Of a stretch of DNA of 64,000 bases, positions 35,510-45,154 are shown one piece after another. The stretch is taken from positions 60,147 to 124,146 of the forward strand of contig NZ_JAALJI010000023.1 in NCBI RefSeq assembly GCF_011064595.1, given 5' to 3'. The first letter of the stretch is position 1; the number at the start of each line of letters is the position of its first letter. A program made the position numbers and the translations under genes. The notes under the pieces are model-generated. The model did no database searches. It was not told the origin of the DNA and was given only the letters and a program-made list of their open reading frames with translations. Source of the stretch: Paludisphaera soli (GTDB lineage Bacteria; Planctomycetota; Planctomycetia; Isosphaerales; Isosphaeraceae).

Positions 35510-36649
35510 ATGCCCAACAGCCTCGTCGGCGGACCCTTCCCCGCCCTCGGCAATCTCGACACGACGACGGTCGACATGTACGCCGTCGCGCGGGCCGAGT
35601 ACATCAACCTGATGCCTTTCTCGACCCGCCTGCCCACGCGGACGATCGACGGGCCGTCCTGGGAGATCGTCAGCGACCTCCCGCTGCTCCGCAAGGATCA
35701 GCTCAACGGGGCGATCGCCTCGAACGCCACCACCGCGTTCGTGGTCGACGACGCCTCGGTCTTCGACGTCGACGACGTCATCCAGGTCTCGACCGAGTAC
35801 CTGCTGGTGACGGCGGTCAACGCGGGGACCAACACCCTGACCGTGACCCGCGGCTACGCCGGCACCACGGCGCTGGCGTCGATCGCCGACAACACGGCGG
35901 TCAACCTGATCACCAACACGCGGAACGGCGCCGCCGTCGACATCCCCGCGCTCCAGCTCGGGCAGCAGAAGTACAAGCAGTGGGTCCAGAACATCCAGCA
36001 CGCCTACTCGGTCGGCGGGTCGGCGATCACCAATCGCAACTTCGTCTCGGCCGACGGCAACGCGCTGGACCGCGACCGGGCCAACGCCCTCCGCCGCACG
36101 ATGCGGGACCTGGAGAGCGGCATCGTCTACGGCAAGCGGGTGGCGCTGGCCGCCAACACGCCGAAGCCGATGATGGGCGGCATCAACGAGCAGATCGTCA
36201 CCAACCGGGCCGATGGGCCCTCGGACGCGGCGGCCTACAAGCCGTCCTCGTTCGTCCGCGACATCTTCCAGAAGGTGGTCGACGGGAACGGCTACGCCAC
36301 CCACTGCTTCGTGTCCACCGACTGGCTGACCGCCTTCGCGACGTGGAAGTTCCCGACCCTGCCGTACAACGTGGGGACGACCGAGCTGAACGTCGAGATC
36401 AACGCCTTCAAGGTCAGCTGGATGCCGCAGCTGATCTTCGTCCCCGCGCCGATGCTGCGGAAGGGGACGGCGATCGCGATCAACATCATGGAGGCCTATC
36501 TGGGCATCAAGCAGCCCATGATCGACCAGCCCCGCGGGCTCCGCGGCTACGCGAGGGAGGGCGACGTCATCGTCGAGGCGGCCGTGGGGCTCGAGAACGA
36601 GTCGCACCACGCGATCGTCACCGGGATCACCGGCTACGCCGAGGAATGA
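35510..36649 (+). CDS. Major capsid protein, SU10/DUF5309-like HK97 fold
   Basis: 379 residues. The N-terminal FSTRLPTRTIDGPSWEIVSD is followed by a beta-rich insertion of about 80 residues (65-145; VDDVIQVSTEYLLVTAVN and LTVTRGYAGTTALAS), as in SU10-type (DUF5309) capsids, then the core AYSVGGSAITNRNFVSADG, YGKRVALAANTPKPMMGGI and CFVSTDWLTAF. GGGGAGA lies before the ATG. A strong hairpin follows the gene, which fits a very highly expressed transcript. Confidence 0.85.
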   Translation: MPNSLVGGPFPALGNLDTTTVDMYAVARAEYINLMPFSTRLPTRTIDGPSWEIVSDLPLLRKDQLNGAIASNATTAFVVDDASVFDVDDVIQVSTEYLLVTAVNAGTNTLTVTRGYAGTTALASIADNTAVNLITNTRNGAAVDIPALQLGQQKYKQWVQNIQHAYSVGGSAITNRNFVSADGNALDRDRANALRRTMRDLESGIVYGKRVALAANTPKPMMGGINEQIVTNRADGPSDAAAYKPSSFVRDIFQKVVDGNGYATHCFVSTDWLTAFATWKFPTLPYNVGTTELNVEINAFKVSWMPQLIFVPAPMLRKGTAIAINIMEAYLGIKQPMIDQPRGLRGYAREGDVIVEAAVGLENESHHAIVTGITGYAEE

Positions 36650-36657
36650 TCCTCTTC

Positions 36658-36688
36658 GGCGGGGCAGGGCTTCGGCCCGCCCCGCCTT
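36658..36688 (+). terminator. Strong terminator after the major capsid gene
   Basis: GGCGGGGC-A-GGGC pairs with GCCC-GCCCCGCC around a TTCG tetraloop: a 12-pair stem with one bulge, 8 bases after the capsid stop, followed by a TTCCCCTTTCCCC tract. The UUCG loop makes it very stable. It may cut capsid mRNA off or protect its 3' end. Confidence 0.75.
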
Positions 36689-36722
36689 CCCCTTTCCCCC
36701 AACCGCGAAGCGGAGACCGGAC

Positions 36723-37223
36723 ATGCCCGAGAACTTTCCAGGGCTGCCGCCCTACCTCGACGCCGCGTTCGAGCGCCGGGGCCTGCCCGCCGAGTTCGCG
36801 GGCCAGGTGAAGAAGTCGTGGGCCGCGAAGCAGGTCGGCCGGGCCGTCAGCTCGCTCGACCAGCTCGCGGCCGACCCCGAGGACATGACGAAGTCGATCG
36901 CCGACCTGACGACGCGCGCCGTCCAGATCATCGAGGCCGAGTCCGCGGGCATCGAGGGCATGACCGCCGCCCTCCGCGAACGGGTCGCCGCCCTCGGCCT
37001 GGACGCGTCGCCTCTCGACGGACTCTCGCACGCCCGAGCCCAGGCCGACGCCGAGCGGGTGAAGGACGAGCTGGAGTCGGCCCTGCGGGCGACCACCCAG
37101 GAGCTGGCGGAGGCGAAGGCCGCCCTGGCCGCCGCCGAGAACGCCCGTGCGGACGAGGCGCCGCTCGCCTCGGACGTCGAGCCCGAACCCAAGCCCGAGC
37201 CGAAGCCCAAGGCGAAGAAGTAG
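36723..37223 (+). CDS. Phage protein with coiled coil and EPKPKP tail
   Basis: 166 residues. N-terminal LPPYLDAAFERRGLPAEF is followed by two helical stretches (about 40-75 and 95-140, heptad-like) and a C-terminus of repeated Glu-Pro-Lys-Pro and Lys. It lies just after the capsid gene, where head accessory or head-tail joining proteins are encoded. Family not recognised. Confidence 0.6.
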   Translation: MPENFPGLPPYLDAAFERRGLPAEFAGQVKKSWAAKQVGRAVSSLDQLAADPEDMTKSIADLTTRAVQIIEAESAGIEGMTAALRERVAALGLDASPLDGLSHARAQADAERVKDELESALRATTQELAEAKAALAAAENARADEAPLASDVEPEPKPEPKPKAKK

Positions 37224-37226
37224 GCC

Positions 37227-37919
37227 ATGCCCATCCAGCCGCCCGACGACCTGGCCGCGATCGACCGCCGGATGCGGGGTCGGATCGCCCCCTGGATCCG
37301 CCGCGCCTCCGAGGTCGTCGGGGCCAAGATCGACGACGCGCGGGCCCACGCCCAGAAGGCGGTGACCGACTCGGCGAAGGCGGCTCGGGACGGCCGGGCC
37401 ACGGCGATCCTCGTGCGGCGCTCGCGGTCCTACCTCGCGGCCGTCGCTCGGCTGGAAGAGCTGCTGACCCTGCTGGCCGGGCCTCGGTCCACCAGCAACG
37501 CCGGCCTGATCCGCGACGCCTGGGAGGCGTCCTACCGCGACTCGACCGCGATCTGGCGGGACCGGCTCGACTCGTCCCTGTGGAGGTCGTCCGACCCCCA
37601 GCCGACCCGCGAGGGGGTCGCGACGGCCCGATCGCAGTTCCTGCAGGGCTACGAGCTGCACGACTGGATCGATCATCCGGTCCGGCGGGCGATCGCCGAC
37701 CTCGGCCGGGCAATCAACCTGGCGGCGGCGACGGCGGCCGACGAATCGGCCCGGCTCGACCCGCTCGACGCCTGGGAGTCGACGAAGCGGCACGCGTTGA
37801 CGCAGTCCGTGATCGGGGCGATTGGCGACGGGGACCAGCGGTCGCACACGCTGGCGGCGGTCGACGTGATGGCGCTCGACGTGGTGGCCCCCGAGGTCGC
37901 GGCGATCCTGGGAACATGA
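37227..37919 (+). CDS. Minor head protein (N-terminal-like part of a gp7/Mu-F module)
   Basis: 230 residues, mostly helical, with IRDAWEASYRDSTAIWRDR and AWESTKRHALTQSVIG. It overlaps the next gene by four bases; the next gene begins with the cysteine motif usually found at the C-terminal end of the SPP1 gp7/Mu-F head domain. Together the two look like one head-morphogenesis protein split in two. Role at the portal or capsid interior is inferred. Confidence 0.6.
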   Translation: MPIQPPDDLAAIDRRMRGRIAPWIRRASEVVGAKIDDARAHAQKAVTDSAKAARDGRATAILVRRSRSYLAAVARLEELLTLLAGPRSTSNAGLIRDAWEASYRDSTAIWRDRLDSSLWRSSDPQPTREGVATARSQFLQGYELHDWIDHPVRRAIADLGRAINLAAATAADESARLDPLDAWESTKRHALTQSVIGAIGDGDQRSHTLAAVDVMALDVVAPEVAAILGT

Positions 37920-38725
37920 AGCGATCCACGATCCTGTTCGGCCGGCCCGGCGAGGTCTGGTTCAACGACACGGGCCGGGTTCGGTTCCAGTTCCGCTGCA
38001 ACTGGCTGAAGACCTGCGGCGCCTGTGCGCAGTACGATTCGGCCGTCGGCCCCATCTGGCCGATCCCCATCCACCGGAATTGCCGGTGCTGGCAGGTCGC
38101 GATCGCCCCCGGAACGGCCGCCGAGCCGTTCACGGACTTCCTCCAGATCGCCCGCGAGCTTCCGCCCGTCCAGCTCAAGGCCCTGGTGGGGGCGTCGAAC
38201 TGGACGCTGATCGACCGGGGCTTGGTGGCCTGGACCGACGTGGTGACGAACAGCCGGGTCCGCCGCTTCCGCGAGGTCGTGGCGCGGGCCCGGTTCAACC
38301 GCGAGGTCCTCGTGAAGGCCGGGATCCGAGGCTCGGCGATCGAGCAGGCGATGGCCTCGGTCGACGCCCCGGCCTCGCGGATCGCGGCGGCCCATCGGCG
38401 TTCGCTGGTCAGGGCGATCGAGGAGGCGGGGGTCCCGCGAGGGCTCGCGGTCTCGTCGGCTTCCGCCAGGCTGGCCGAGCGGATCGTGATCGGGCCCAGG
38501 CCGGGCGCCCCCGCGGCGGCGCCGGCCCCCGATCCGGTGACGCCCGGCGACCTGCCCGCCGTCGCGGCGGTGATCGAGGCCGTGAGGGATCGCAAGCCGC
38601 TGCCGGCCGTCGCGTCGGGGATCCTGGCGCTGGGGCGGGCCCTCTCCGCGACGTTCGCGCTGGAGCTGATCCGGCGGCGTTGGGACGAGTCGCGACGCAG
38701 GCCCGAGAGGGAGGACGACCGTTGA
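37916..38725 (+). CDS. Mu-F/SPP1 gp7-like head morphogenesis protein
   Basis: 269 residues. KTCGACAQYDSAVGPIWPI followed by HRNCRCWQV gives the C-x-x-C ... H-x-x-C-x-C pattern of the phage Mu F-like family (PF04233), a zinc-binding minor head module. The rest is helical and basic. The ATG overlaps the previous stop and the TTG of the next gene overlaps its own stop, so translation of the three is coupled. Confidence 0.72.
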   Translation: MKRSTILFGRPGEVWFNDTGRVRFQFRCNWLKTCGACAQYDSAVGPIWPIPIHRNCRCWQVAIAPGTAAEPFTDFLQIARELPPVQLKALVGASNWTLIDRGLVAWTDVVTNSRVRRFREVVARARFNREVLVKAGIRGSAIEQAMASVDAPASRIAAAHRRSLVRAIEEAGVPRGLAVSSASARLAERIVIGPRPGAPAAAPAPDPVTPGDLPAVAAVIEAVRDRKPLPAVASGILALGRALSATFALELIRRRWDESRRRPEREDDR

Positions 38726-39402
38726 GCGAGCCCGTCTATCCGCTGGCGACCGTCTACTGCACGGACGAGGACCTGGCGATCCGCTGCCCGACCGACCTGC
38801 GGATCCTGACGCCGGCCGACAGCCTTGCGGCGGCGGGCTCGGACGGGGCGTTCGCGGCGGGGCTCCCCTGGACGCTCGGCTCGGCGACGGTCGACTTCGA
38901 GGCCCAGGGCGTCGCGCCCGGCTCGCTGATCCACCTCGAAGGGGGCGCCATCAGGGGCTCGGGCGGCTACTTCGTCGTCGACTCCGTCGCGGGCCCGGTC
39001 GTCGGCCTGAGGCGGATCGGCATGGCGTCCGGCCTCGGCCAGCCGCCGGCCCCGGCCGCCGGGATGACCGGCGTCCGCTTCGCCGTCACGACGCTGGCCC
39101 CCCAGATCGAGCAGGCCAGCGACGAGCTGAACCGCCGGTTCGGCATCGACCCGACCTCCTCGCTGCGCGGGCCGACGGCCGTCTACGACCTGCGGGAGCT
39201 GCAGGAGGCGGCGATGCTCACCGTCCTCTTGCGGCAGTACACGCTCTCGACGCGGACCGGGGACGGCGACTTCGCGTTCAAGGTCCGCGAGCTGAAGGCC
39301 TCGCTCGACGCGGCCGCCGCGCGGCTGCAGGTCCGCTGGGGCCCGACCGGCTCCGACGCCCCCACCTCCGGCGTTTTCGGCATGCGGATCGTCCGCGGCT
39401 GA
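38722..39402 (+). CDS. Head-tail connector/adaptor-like protein
   Basis: 226 residues from a TTG overlapping the previous stop (TTGA). An N-terminal beta-rich region (residues 1 to about 115) precedes a helical C-terminal region with LQEAAMLTVLLRQYTLSTR. Position after the head genes suggests a connector. There is no strong family motif, so the call rests on synteny. Confidence 0.5.
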   Translation: MSEPVYPLATVYCTDEDLAIRCPTDLRILTPADSLAAAGSDGAFAAGLPWTLGSATVDFEAQGVAPGSLIHLEGGAIRGSGGYFVVDSVAGPVVGLRRIGMASGLGQPPAPAAGMTGVRFAVTTLAPQIEQASDELNRRFGIDPTSSLRGPTAVYDLRELQEAAMLTVLLRQYTLSTRTGDGDFAFKVRELKASLDAAAARLQVRWGPTGSDAPTSGVFGMRIVRG

Positions 39403-39444
39403 CGGCCGGCCCCACCCACCCCATCTTTCCCGCGAGGTCCGCCC

Positions 39445-40527
39445 ATGCCCTTCGACTTTCAGCCGGCCCCGATCTTCGCGGGCGCCGGGCTCGCGACCCC
39501 CCACGCCCCGGCCCTCGCGGTCCCCGACTCGTCGCGCATCGACGGGCTGCGGTGGAACTGCCTGATGGGGCTCGACGTGTACGACGACGACGTGGACGGC
39601 TACCGCGCCCGCTACGGCAAGGCCGAGGGGGAGCGGCGGTTCTTCCGCGAGCGCCGGCCGATCGAGCGGAAGACGGTGCGCGGGAACATGCTGCTGATCG
39701 GCGGCGCGTCCAACCTCTGGCAGTACGCCCTCGGCAACGGCACGACCACGAGCGGCCAGGCGCTGACGTACCTCAACTCGACGCAGACGCACATCGCGGT
39801 CGGCGACGGCGGGCCGACGGCCCTCACCGGCACGGCGAGCGTCACCAACGGCTCGGCGACCGTCACGGCCAGCACCTCGCAGTCGGGGCTGATCGGCAAG
39901 TTCCTCCAGTTCGCGGGCGACTCGACGGCCGGCGTCTACAAGGTGACGGCGGGGTCCGGCACCTCGTGGACGATCTCGCCGGTCTACGGCGGGGCGACCG
40001 CCTCGGGGATCAGCTATACGCAGATTACCGCCGAGGCCGACGGCCAGACCGACCTGATCGCGTCGACCAACAAGGTCCGGCAGGTCGTGGACGCGGGCTT
40101 CCCGGCCCATTCGACGGGGACGACCGGGCAGGCGGTGACGGCGGCGACCAACGCGACGCCGATCGTCGTGACCTGCACCAACAGCTACGCGGAGGGCGAC
40201 TTCGTCCTGATCCAGGGCGTGCTCGGCAACACGGCGGCGAACGGGCTGTGGCGGGTCGTCTCGGTCTCGGGGACGGCGTTCACCCTCGAAGGGTCGGCCG
40301 GCAACGGGGCGTACACGTCTGGCGGCGTGGCCAGCAAGAGCCGGGTCCTCGTGGCGCAGGCCACGTTCGGCACCGGGGCGGGCAACTTCGCCTGGAACGA
40401 GTGGGGCGTCGCCAACGCCGCGAGCGGCGGGACGCTGATCAACCGCAAGGTGGCGGGGCTGGGGACCAAGACCTCGGCCGCCTCGTGGACGTTCAAGGTC
40501 GCGCTCGGGCTGGGCGACCGCACCTGA
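39445..40527 (+). CDS. Phage structural protein, Gly/Thr-rich beta protein
   Basis: 360 residues. After RWNCLMGLDVYDDDVDGYR and FFRERRPIERKTVRGNMLL the remainder is Gly/Ser/Thr/Ala-rich and beta-like (SNGSATVTAS-type repeats, AVTAATNATPIVVTCTNSY). This resembles decoration or tail fibre-type proteins. GAGG precedes the ATG. Exact role unknown. Confidence 0.6.
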   Translation: MPFDFQPAPIFAGAGLATPHAPALAVPDSSRIDGLRWNCLMGLDVYDDDVDGYRARYGKAEGERRFFRERRPIERKTVRGNMLLIGGASNLWQYALGNGTTTSGQALTYLNSTQTHIAVGDGGPTALTGTASVTNGSATVTASTSQSGLIGKFLQFAGDSTAGVYKVTAGSGTSWTISPVYGGATASGISYTQITAEADGQTDLIASTNKVRQVVDAGFPAHSTGTTGQAVTAATNATPIVVTCTNSYAEGDFVLIQGVLGNTAANGLWRVVSVSGTAFTLEGSAGNGAYTSGGVASKSRVLVAQATFGTGAGNFAWNEWGVANAASGGTLINRKVAGLGTKTSAASWTFKVALGLGDRT

Positions 40528-40579
40528 TCCCGCGCGGGGTTGATCGCGATCGGATCCCGAACCAGGCGAGGGGGGGGCC

Positions 40580-42103
40580 TTGGCGGAATTTCATGTGAGC
40601 GACGGTCGCGGGAACGACTCGACGGGCGACGGCAGCGCCGCGAACCCGTGGAAGACGATCGGCAAGGCCGTCGGCTCGTCCCCCGCGATCACCCTGCCCG
40701 GCTCGGGCCTGACCCGCGTCTTCGTCGAGCGTGGGACGTACCGGGAGTCGGTGACGCTCGGGCTCAGCCCGACGTCTTCGGCCCCGTTGGAAATCATCGG
40801 CGATGCGGACGGGGCCGGCTTCCTGGGTGGCGGGCACTCTCCGCCGGACGCCGGCCTGGTCTCATGGATCGCCTGGTCGGACGACTCGACGGGCATCGGG
40901 AGCCCCTGCCTGGACGCCACGTCGAAAAGCTACGTCACCGTGCGGGGCTTCAAGTTCGAGGGCGGATCGGCCAGCGGCTCGGCGGGCGCGTGCATCCGTC
41001 TGACGGGCGGGACGAACTGGACGATCCAGGACAACATCCTCCTGCCGGGCCTCCAGAGCACGGCGACGATTTTCTTCATCGGCGTGACGGGCGCGCTCAA
41101 CGCGACGATCGAGCGGTGCATCATCTTCGGCGGGCCTTCGACGAACCAGCCGACGGTCTCCTACCAGGTCGCCGAGGTGGCGACGGAATACAACCTCAAC
41201 GCGGTGATCCGCAGCTGCATCTTCCATTCGGGCGCGTCCACCGGGCGGGCGGTCACGATGACGCGGACGAGCAACACCGGCCTGGGCAAGCTGGCGACCG
41301 GGCTCACGATCGACAATTGCACGTTCAACGCCTACAACACCGCGATCCAGATTTACGCCGGCATCTCGATCACGCTCGCCGCCCCGAACGTGATCAAGGG
41401 CTGCCTGCTGTTCCGGTGCGATCTGGGGATGAGCGCGGCCGATACCAGTCAGCTCTCCGAAGACCGGAATTTCTTCAACTGCCGGACGCCTCGCTCGGGC
41501 GTGAACGTCGGGGCGAATTCGCAGACGGGCCTCCGTCCGTCCCTGGACCTGGGCGATCACCGCCTGACCGGCGGGTTCCCCCGGACGTTCCTGGAGCCGC
41601 TGGCGGGCTCTCCGGCCCTGGGCTTCGTCGCCTCGGGCTTCCCCTCGGAGGACGTAACGGGTCGCGCGAGGCCGGAAGGCTCGGGCTCGCTGAGCGCTTG
41701 CGCGGGAGCCCTGGAGCGGCACGACTCGGGCGTCCGCAACGCGACCTACCAGGACTCGGGCTCGACGGCCTGCCTGGAGCTGGTCGGGCCTGCGTCGCAG
41801 GAGCGGCCCGTTCTCGTCGACGCGGCGGCGACCGTGCTCAGCGTCAAGGTCCGGTGGGACGGCAACCACGGGAACGGGGCGAAGCCGCAGGCGATGCTCC
41901 TCGCCAACCCCGAGATCGGCGTGGCGGCCCAGACGGTCACGGCGACGACGACGGGGGGCGCGGGCTCGACGCCGAACGCCTACGAGACGCTGACGTTCTC
42001 CGGCTTCACCCCGACGGCCAAGGGCGTGGTGATCCTGAGGCTGGTCTCGCGATCGGCGGCGGGGAACGGCAAGGCCTACTTCGACACGATCGGGATCGCC
42101 TGA
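40580..42103 (+). CDS. Right-handed beta-helix tail spike/fibre-like protein
   Basis: 507 residues from TTG at 40580. The start FHVSDGRGNDSTGDGS, then NPWKTIGKAV and RVFVERGTYRESV is the DUF1565/pectate-lyase-like entry, followed by repeated TIQDNILLPG, TIERCIIFGG and TIDNCTFNAYNT rungs of a parallel beta-helix (about residues 130-320). A second, beta-sandwich-like domain ends the protein. Such helices form tailspikes that bind or cut surface glycans. No catalytic acids can be assigned. Confidence 0.68.
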   Translation: MAEFHVSDGRGNDSTGDGSAANPWKTIGKAVGSSPAITLPGSGLTRVFVERGTYRESVTLGLSPTSSAPLEIIGDADGAGFLGGGHSPPDAGLVSWIAWSDDSTGIGSPCLDATSKSYVTVRGFKFEGGSASGSAGACIRLTGGTNWTIQDNILLPGLQSTATIFFIGVTGALNATIERCIIFGGPSTNQPTVSYQVAEVATEYNLNAVIRSCIFHSGASTGRAVTMTRTSNTGLGKLATGLTIDNCTFNAYNTAIQIYAGISITLAAPNVIKGCLLFRCDLGMSAADTSQLSEDRNFFNCRTPRSGVNVGANSQTGLRPSLDLGDHRLTGGFPRTFLEPLAGSPALGFVASGFPSEDVTGRARPEGSGSLSACAGALERHDSGVRNATYQDSGSTACLELVGPASQERPVLVDAAATVLSVKVRWDGNHGNGAKPQAMLLANPEIGVAAQTVTATTTGGAGSTPNAYETLTFSGFTPTAKGVVILRLVSRSAAGNGKAYFDTIGIA

Positions 42104-42106
42104 CCC

Positions 42107-45100
42107 ATGCCCACGATCGCCTTCGACCATTGGTTCCGGGGCCGGTCGGCGGCGACGCCGACGGCGTCGCGGTCGACCGACTTCGGCCGCGCGTACCGGG
42201 GCTCGCTCGGGGTGCCGATCGTGGGCGTCCCGGTGCTGGTCGAGCTATCGGCTTCCGACGGCTGGGGCGCGGGCTTCGGGCGGAAGCTGTCCGCGACGCT
42301 CGGCCTGGCGGACGACCCGGTCGCCGCGTCGTCCTCGCTGATCGCGTCGGCCTCGGCGGGCTCGTCGGACGCGGGCGGGGCCTGCTGGGGCTGGTCGATC
42401 GCGACGATCCCGGCGCCCCCGCTCGGGACGGCCTTCGCCTTCGACCATTGGTTCCGAGGCCGGCCGGTCGCGAACGCCGCGGCCTCGCCGTCGACGAGCT
42501 TCGGCCGGGCCTACCGGGGCTCGCTCGGGCTGCCCGTGATTCGAAGCTCGACCCCGACGAGCGTGCTCGTCTACGGCCGGGACGGCTGGGGCTTGGTCGA
42601 GCGGACGGCGCTCTCGACCTTGACCACGATCGCCGTCGCGTCGATGGACGCCTTCGGGATCGGCGACGGATGGCAGCCGAGCTCGGGCGGGTTCAACGGC
42701 CTGTTCGACGCCTTCACGGACGGCTTCGGCGTCCACCTGGAATCGCACGCCCCGACGAACGGGACGGGGAGCTGGGCCAAGCACCCGAGCTACGCGTCGG
42801 GCCGGCTGCAGATGGACGGATACAACCGCCTGCACCGCGGCAACACGATCCCCTCGCCCGCGATCTACCTGGCCTCGGAGACGGTCGAGGACGGAGCGGT
42901 CGCATGGCTGACCGGCGACGACGACGTGGTCTACATCGCCGACGCCCAGTGCGGCTGCGGGCTGCGGGTCTCCGACTCGGCGGACGACGGCTACTTCGCG
43001 GTCGGCTACAACGACGAGACGATCGGCTCGTCGGATTGGGCGATCGTCAAGCGGCTCGGCGGGATCGAGTCGATCCTGGCCTGGACCCCGAAACCCCCGC
43101 TGGTCCTGACCGCGACGACGCTGGAGTTCTCGGCGGCCGGCCCGAACCTCGCGCTGAAGGTGGACGGCGTCCTGACGCTGGCCGCGACGGACGGATCGAT
43201 CGTCGGGCCGGGCCGGTTCGCGGTCCTGTTCCGGCCTTATTCGGTGCCGGACGGCGCGGGCTCGTGGATCGACGACGTATCGTTCGCGGGCGACGGCGCG
43301 GCGAGGCGGCTGGGCCCCGAGCGGGTTTCGGCCTCGGCGTCGTTCGTCGACGCGTACGGCTGGGCGGAGCGGTGGTCGGCGGTCGTCACGGCCTCGGCCT
43401 CGCTCGTCGTCTCGGCCGACGCCGCAGGGCTCGGCGAGCGGGCCCGCATCGCCGCCGCGACGGCCTCGGCGGCGGTATGGGCGTTCGCGGACGGCGCCCG
43501 GCCCGACTCGGGCGGCCTGGACCTGTACGACGACTTCGACGGCGGCTCCGATTACCAGCCGCTGGAGGACCACACGCCCGACGGCGGCGGCGCCTGGACC
43601 CGGCACCCGCTCTACTCGACCGGCGGCGGGGCCGTCTCGCTCGAAACGGCGACGGTCCCCCGCACGGGCGTCCCCGACCCGATCCTCTACCTCGCGACGC
43701 CGGCCGCGGCCGACTGCCGCGCGGCCTGGACGACCGGCGACGACGGCGCGACCTCGGAGGCCGACGCCTTCGCGGGGATCGGCCTGCGGGTCTCGGACTC
43801 GGCGGACACCGGCTACTTCGCGGGCTCGCTGAACGAATCGGGCTCGTTCTGGGCGATCCTGAAGCGGGTCGCTGGGGTCGAGACGACGCTGGCGACGGCC
43901 GCGAAGCCCTCGCTGGTGCTCCCCTCGGCCTCGCTCGAATTCTCGGCGGTCGGGCCGGTCCTGACGCTGAAGGTGGACGGCGCGCAGGTCGCCTCGGCGG
44001 TCGACGCGACGATCCCCGGCCCCGGCCGGCTGGCGATGGCCTTCCGGTTCCACCCGACCCCGCAGACGTCCGGCTCGTGGATCGACTCCGTCTCCTTCGG
44101 GGCGCCCGGCTCCGCGACCCGGCCGGGGCCGGAGCGGATCGCCGCGGGGCTCTCGGGGCGCGAGTCGGCCGGCTGGTCGGAGCGATGGTCCTCGGTCGTC
44201 TCGACCTCGTTTACGCAGGCTTTCTCGGCGGATTCCGGCGGGGCCTCGGAGCGCGGGGCGGTCGCGGCCGCGGCCGGCTCGGTGGACTCGCACGGCGGGT
44301 CGACCGGCTCCCGGCTCGCGGCGGTGGCGGGGGCCTGGGAGGCGTCGGGGGCCGGCGACTCATGGACGGCGTCGGCGGCCGCGCGGGGACGCGAGGCGGC
44401 GGAGCTGGGCGACCACGCGGCGCTCGGGGCCGCGATCGGCTCGGGCGACGCGGCGGGCTGGACGGTCCGGACCCACGTCGTCGCCGGCGTGGCGGCGGTC
44501 GGGGCGTTCGACCTGGCGGGGCTGGCCGAGGCTTGGCGCGTCCAGATCGTCCTGGCGACGCTCACCTACACCATCTACGGCAACGACGGCGACGGCGGCC
44601 CGATCGACTACGCGACGCCGCTGGGGACGACGACGACCACGAGTTGGGACACGCCGCCGCTCGAGGCGCCGGGCGTCCACCGTTTCGGGGTCCGCGTCAC
44701 CTCGGCGATCAGCGGGCTGGAGGAGGAGAACATCGACGCCGTCGTGGAGATCGCGCTGGACGGGGCGGGGGTCGACGTGACCGCCCGGCCCCGGCCGGTC
44801 TTCAACCTCAGGGCCTACCCGCTGACGGGCGGCCTGATCCGCGTCGAGTGGGCCCACCCCGGCTCCGCCGGCCCGACGCGGCCGGCCGGGTTCCGGGTCT
44901 ACGTCGGCTCGCCGACCCCCGACTACGGGGCGCCGTCCGCGACCGTCCCGGCCACGGGGGGGCGGCTCGCCGGGACCTACCGCGCGGACCTGGCGGGTCT
45001 GTCCGACGGGACGACCTACGCCGTGGCGGTGCGGGCTTACAACGCGACGGCCGAGGAGCCGAACCCGGCCTACGTCCTGGCGAAGTCCGACGCGACCCCG

Positions 45101-45154
45101 CCGGACGCGATCGACGGCCTCAGCGGAGCCGCCTCGGCGGTCGACCTGCCATGA
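42107..45154 (+). CDS. Large multidomain phage fibre-like protein (duplicated modules, C-terminal FN3)
   Basis: 1015 residues. An FDHWFRGR...FGRAYRGSLG module occurs twice (about residues 5-40 and 110-148). A concanavalin/LamG-like beta-sandwich of about 200 residues also occurs twice (about 190-400 and 466-665), with shared marks GIGLRVSDSADTGYFAG / CGLRVSDSADDGYFAVG and GPGRFAVLFR / GPGRLAMAFR. The end (about 880-1000) is fibronectin type III-like. No catalytic residues are evident, so it is a binding or structural fibre. The next gene overlaps by four bases. Confidence 0.65.
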   Translation: MPTIAFDHWFRGRSAATPTASRSTDFGRAYRGSLGVPIVGVPVLVELSASDGWGAGFGRKLSATLGLADDPVAASSSLIASASAGSSDAGGACWGWSIATIPAPPLGTAFAFDHWFRGRPVANAAASPSTSFGRAYRGSLGLPVIRSSTPTSVLVYGRDGWGLVERTALSTLTTIAVASMDAFGIGDGWQPSSGGFNGLFDAFTDGFGVHLESHAPTNGTGSWAKHPSYASGRLQMDGYNRLHRGNTIPSPAIYLASETVEDGAVAWLTGDDDVVYIADAQCGCGLRVSDSADDGYFAVGYNDETIGSSDWAIVKRLGGIESILAWTPKPPLVLTATTLEFSAAGPNLALKVDGVLTLAATDGSIVGPGRFAVLFRPYSVPDGAGSWIDDVSFAGDGAARRLGPERVSASASFVDAYGWAERWSAVVTASASLVVSADAAGLGERARIAAATASAAVWAFADGARPDSGGLDLYDDFDGGSDYQPLEDHTPDGGGAWTRHPLYSTGGGAVSLETATVPRTGVPDPILYLATPAAADCRAAWTTGDDGATSEADAFAGIGLRVSDSADTGYFAGSLNESGSFWAILKRVAGVETTLATAAKPSLVLPSASLEFSAVGPVLTLKVDGAQVASAVDATIPGPGRLAMAFRFHPTPQTSGSWIDSVSFGAPGSATRPGPERIAAGLSGRESAGWSERWSSVVSTSFTQAFSADSGGASERGAVAAAAGSVDSHGGSTGSRLAAVAGAWEASGAGDSWTASAAARGREAAELGDHAALGAAIGSGDAAGWTVRTHVVAGVAAVGAFDLAGLAEAWRVQIVLATLTYTIYGNDGDGGPIDYATPLGTTTTTSWDTPPLEAPGVHRFGVRVTSAISGLEEENIDAVVEIALDGAGVDVTARPRPVFNLRAYPLTGGLIRVEWAHPGSAGPTRPAGFRVYVGSPTPDYGAPSATVPATGGRLAGTYRADLAGLSDGTTYAVAVRAYNATAEEPNPAYVLAKSDATPPDAIDGLSGAASAVDLP
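42121..42541 (+). repeat. Imperfect direct repeat inside the 1015-residue fibre gene
   Basis: About 103 bases at 42121-42223 recur at 42439-42541, each starting CTTCGACCATTGGTTCCG and ending in an ACCGGGGCTCGCTCGGG run. Differences are mostly third-position changes, so the duplication is older and kept for its protein sequence. Confidence 0.7.
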
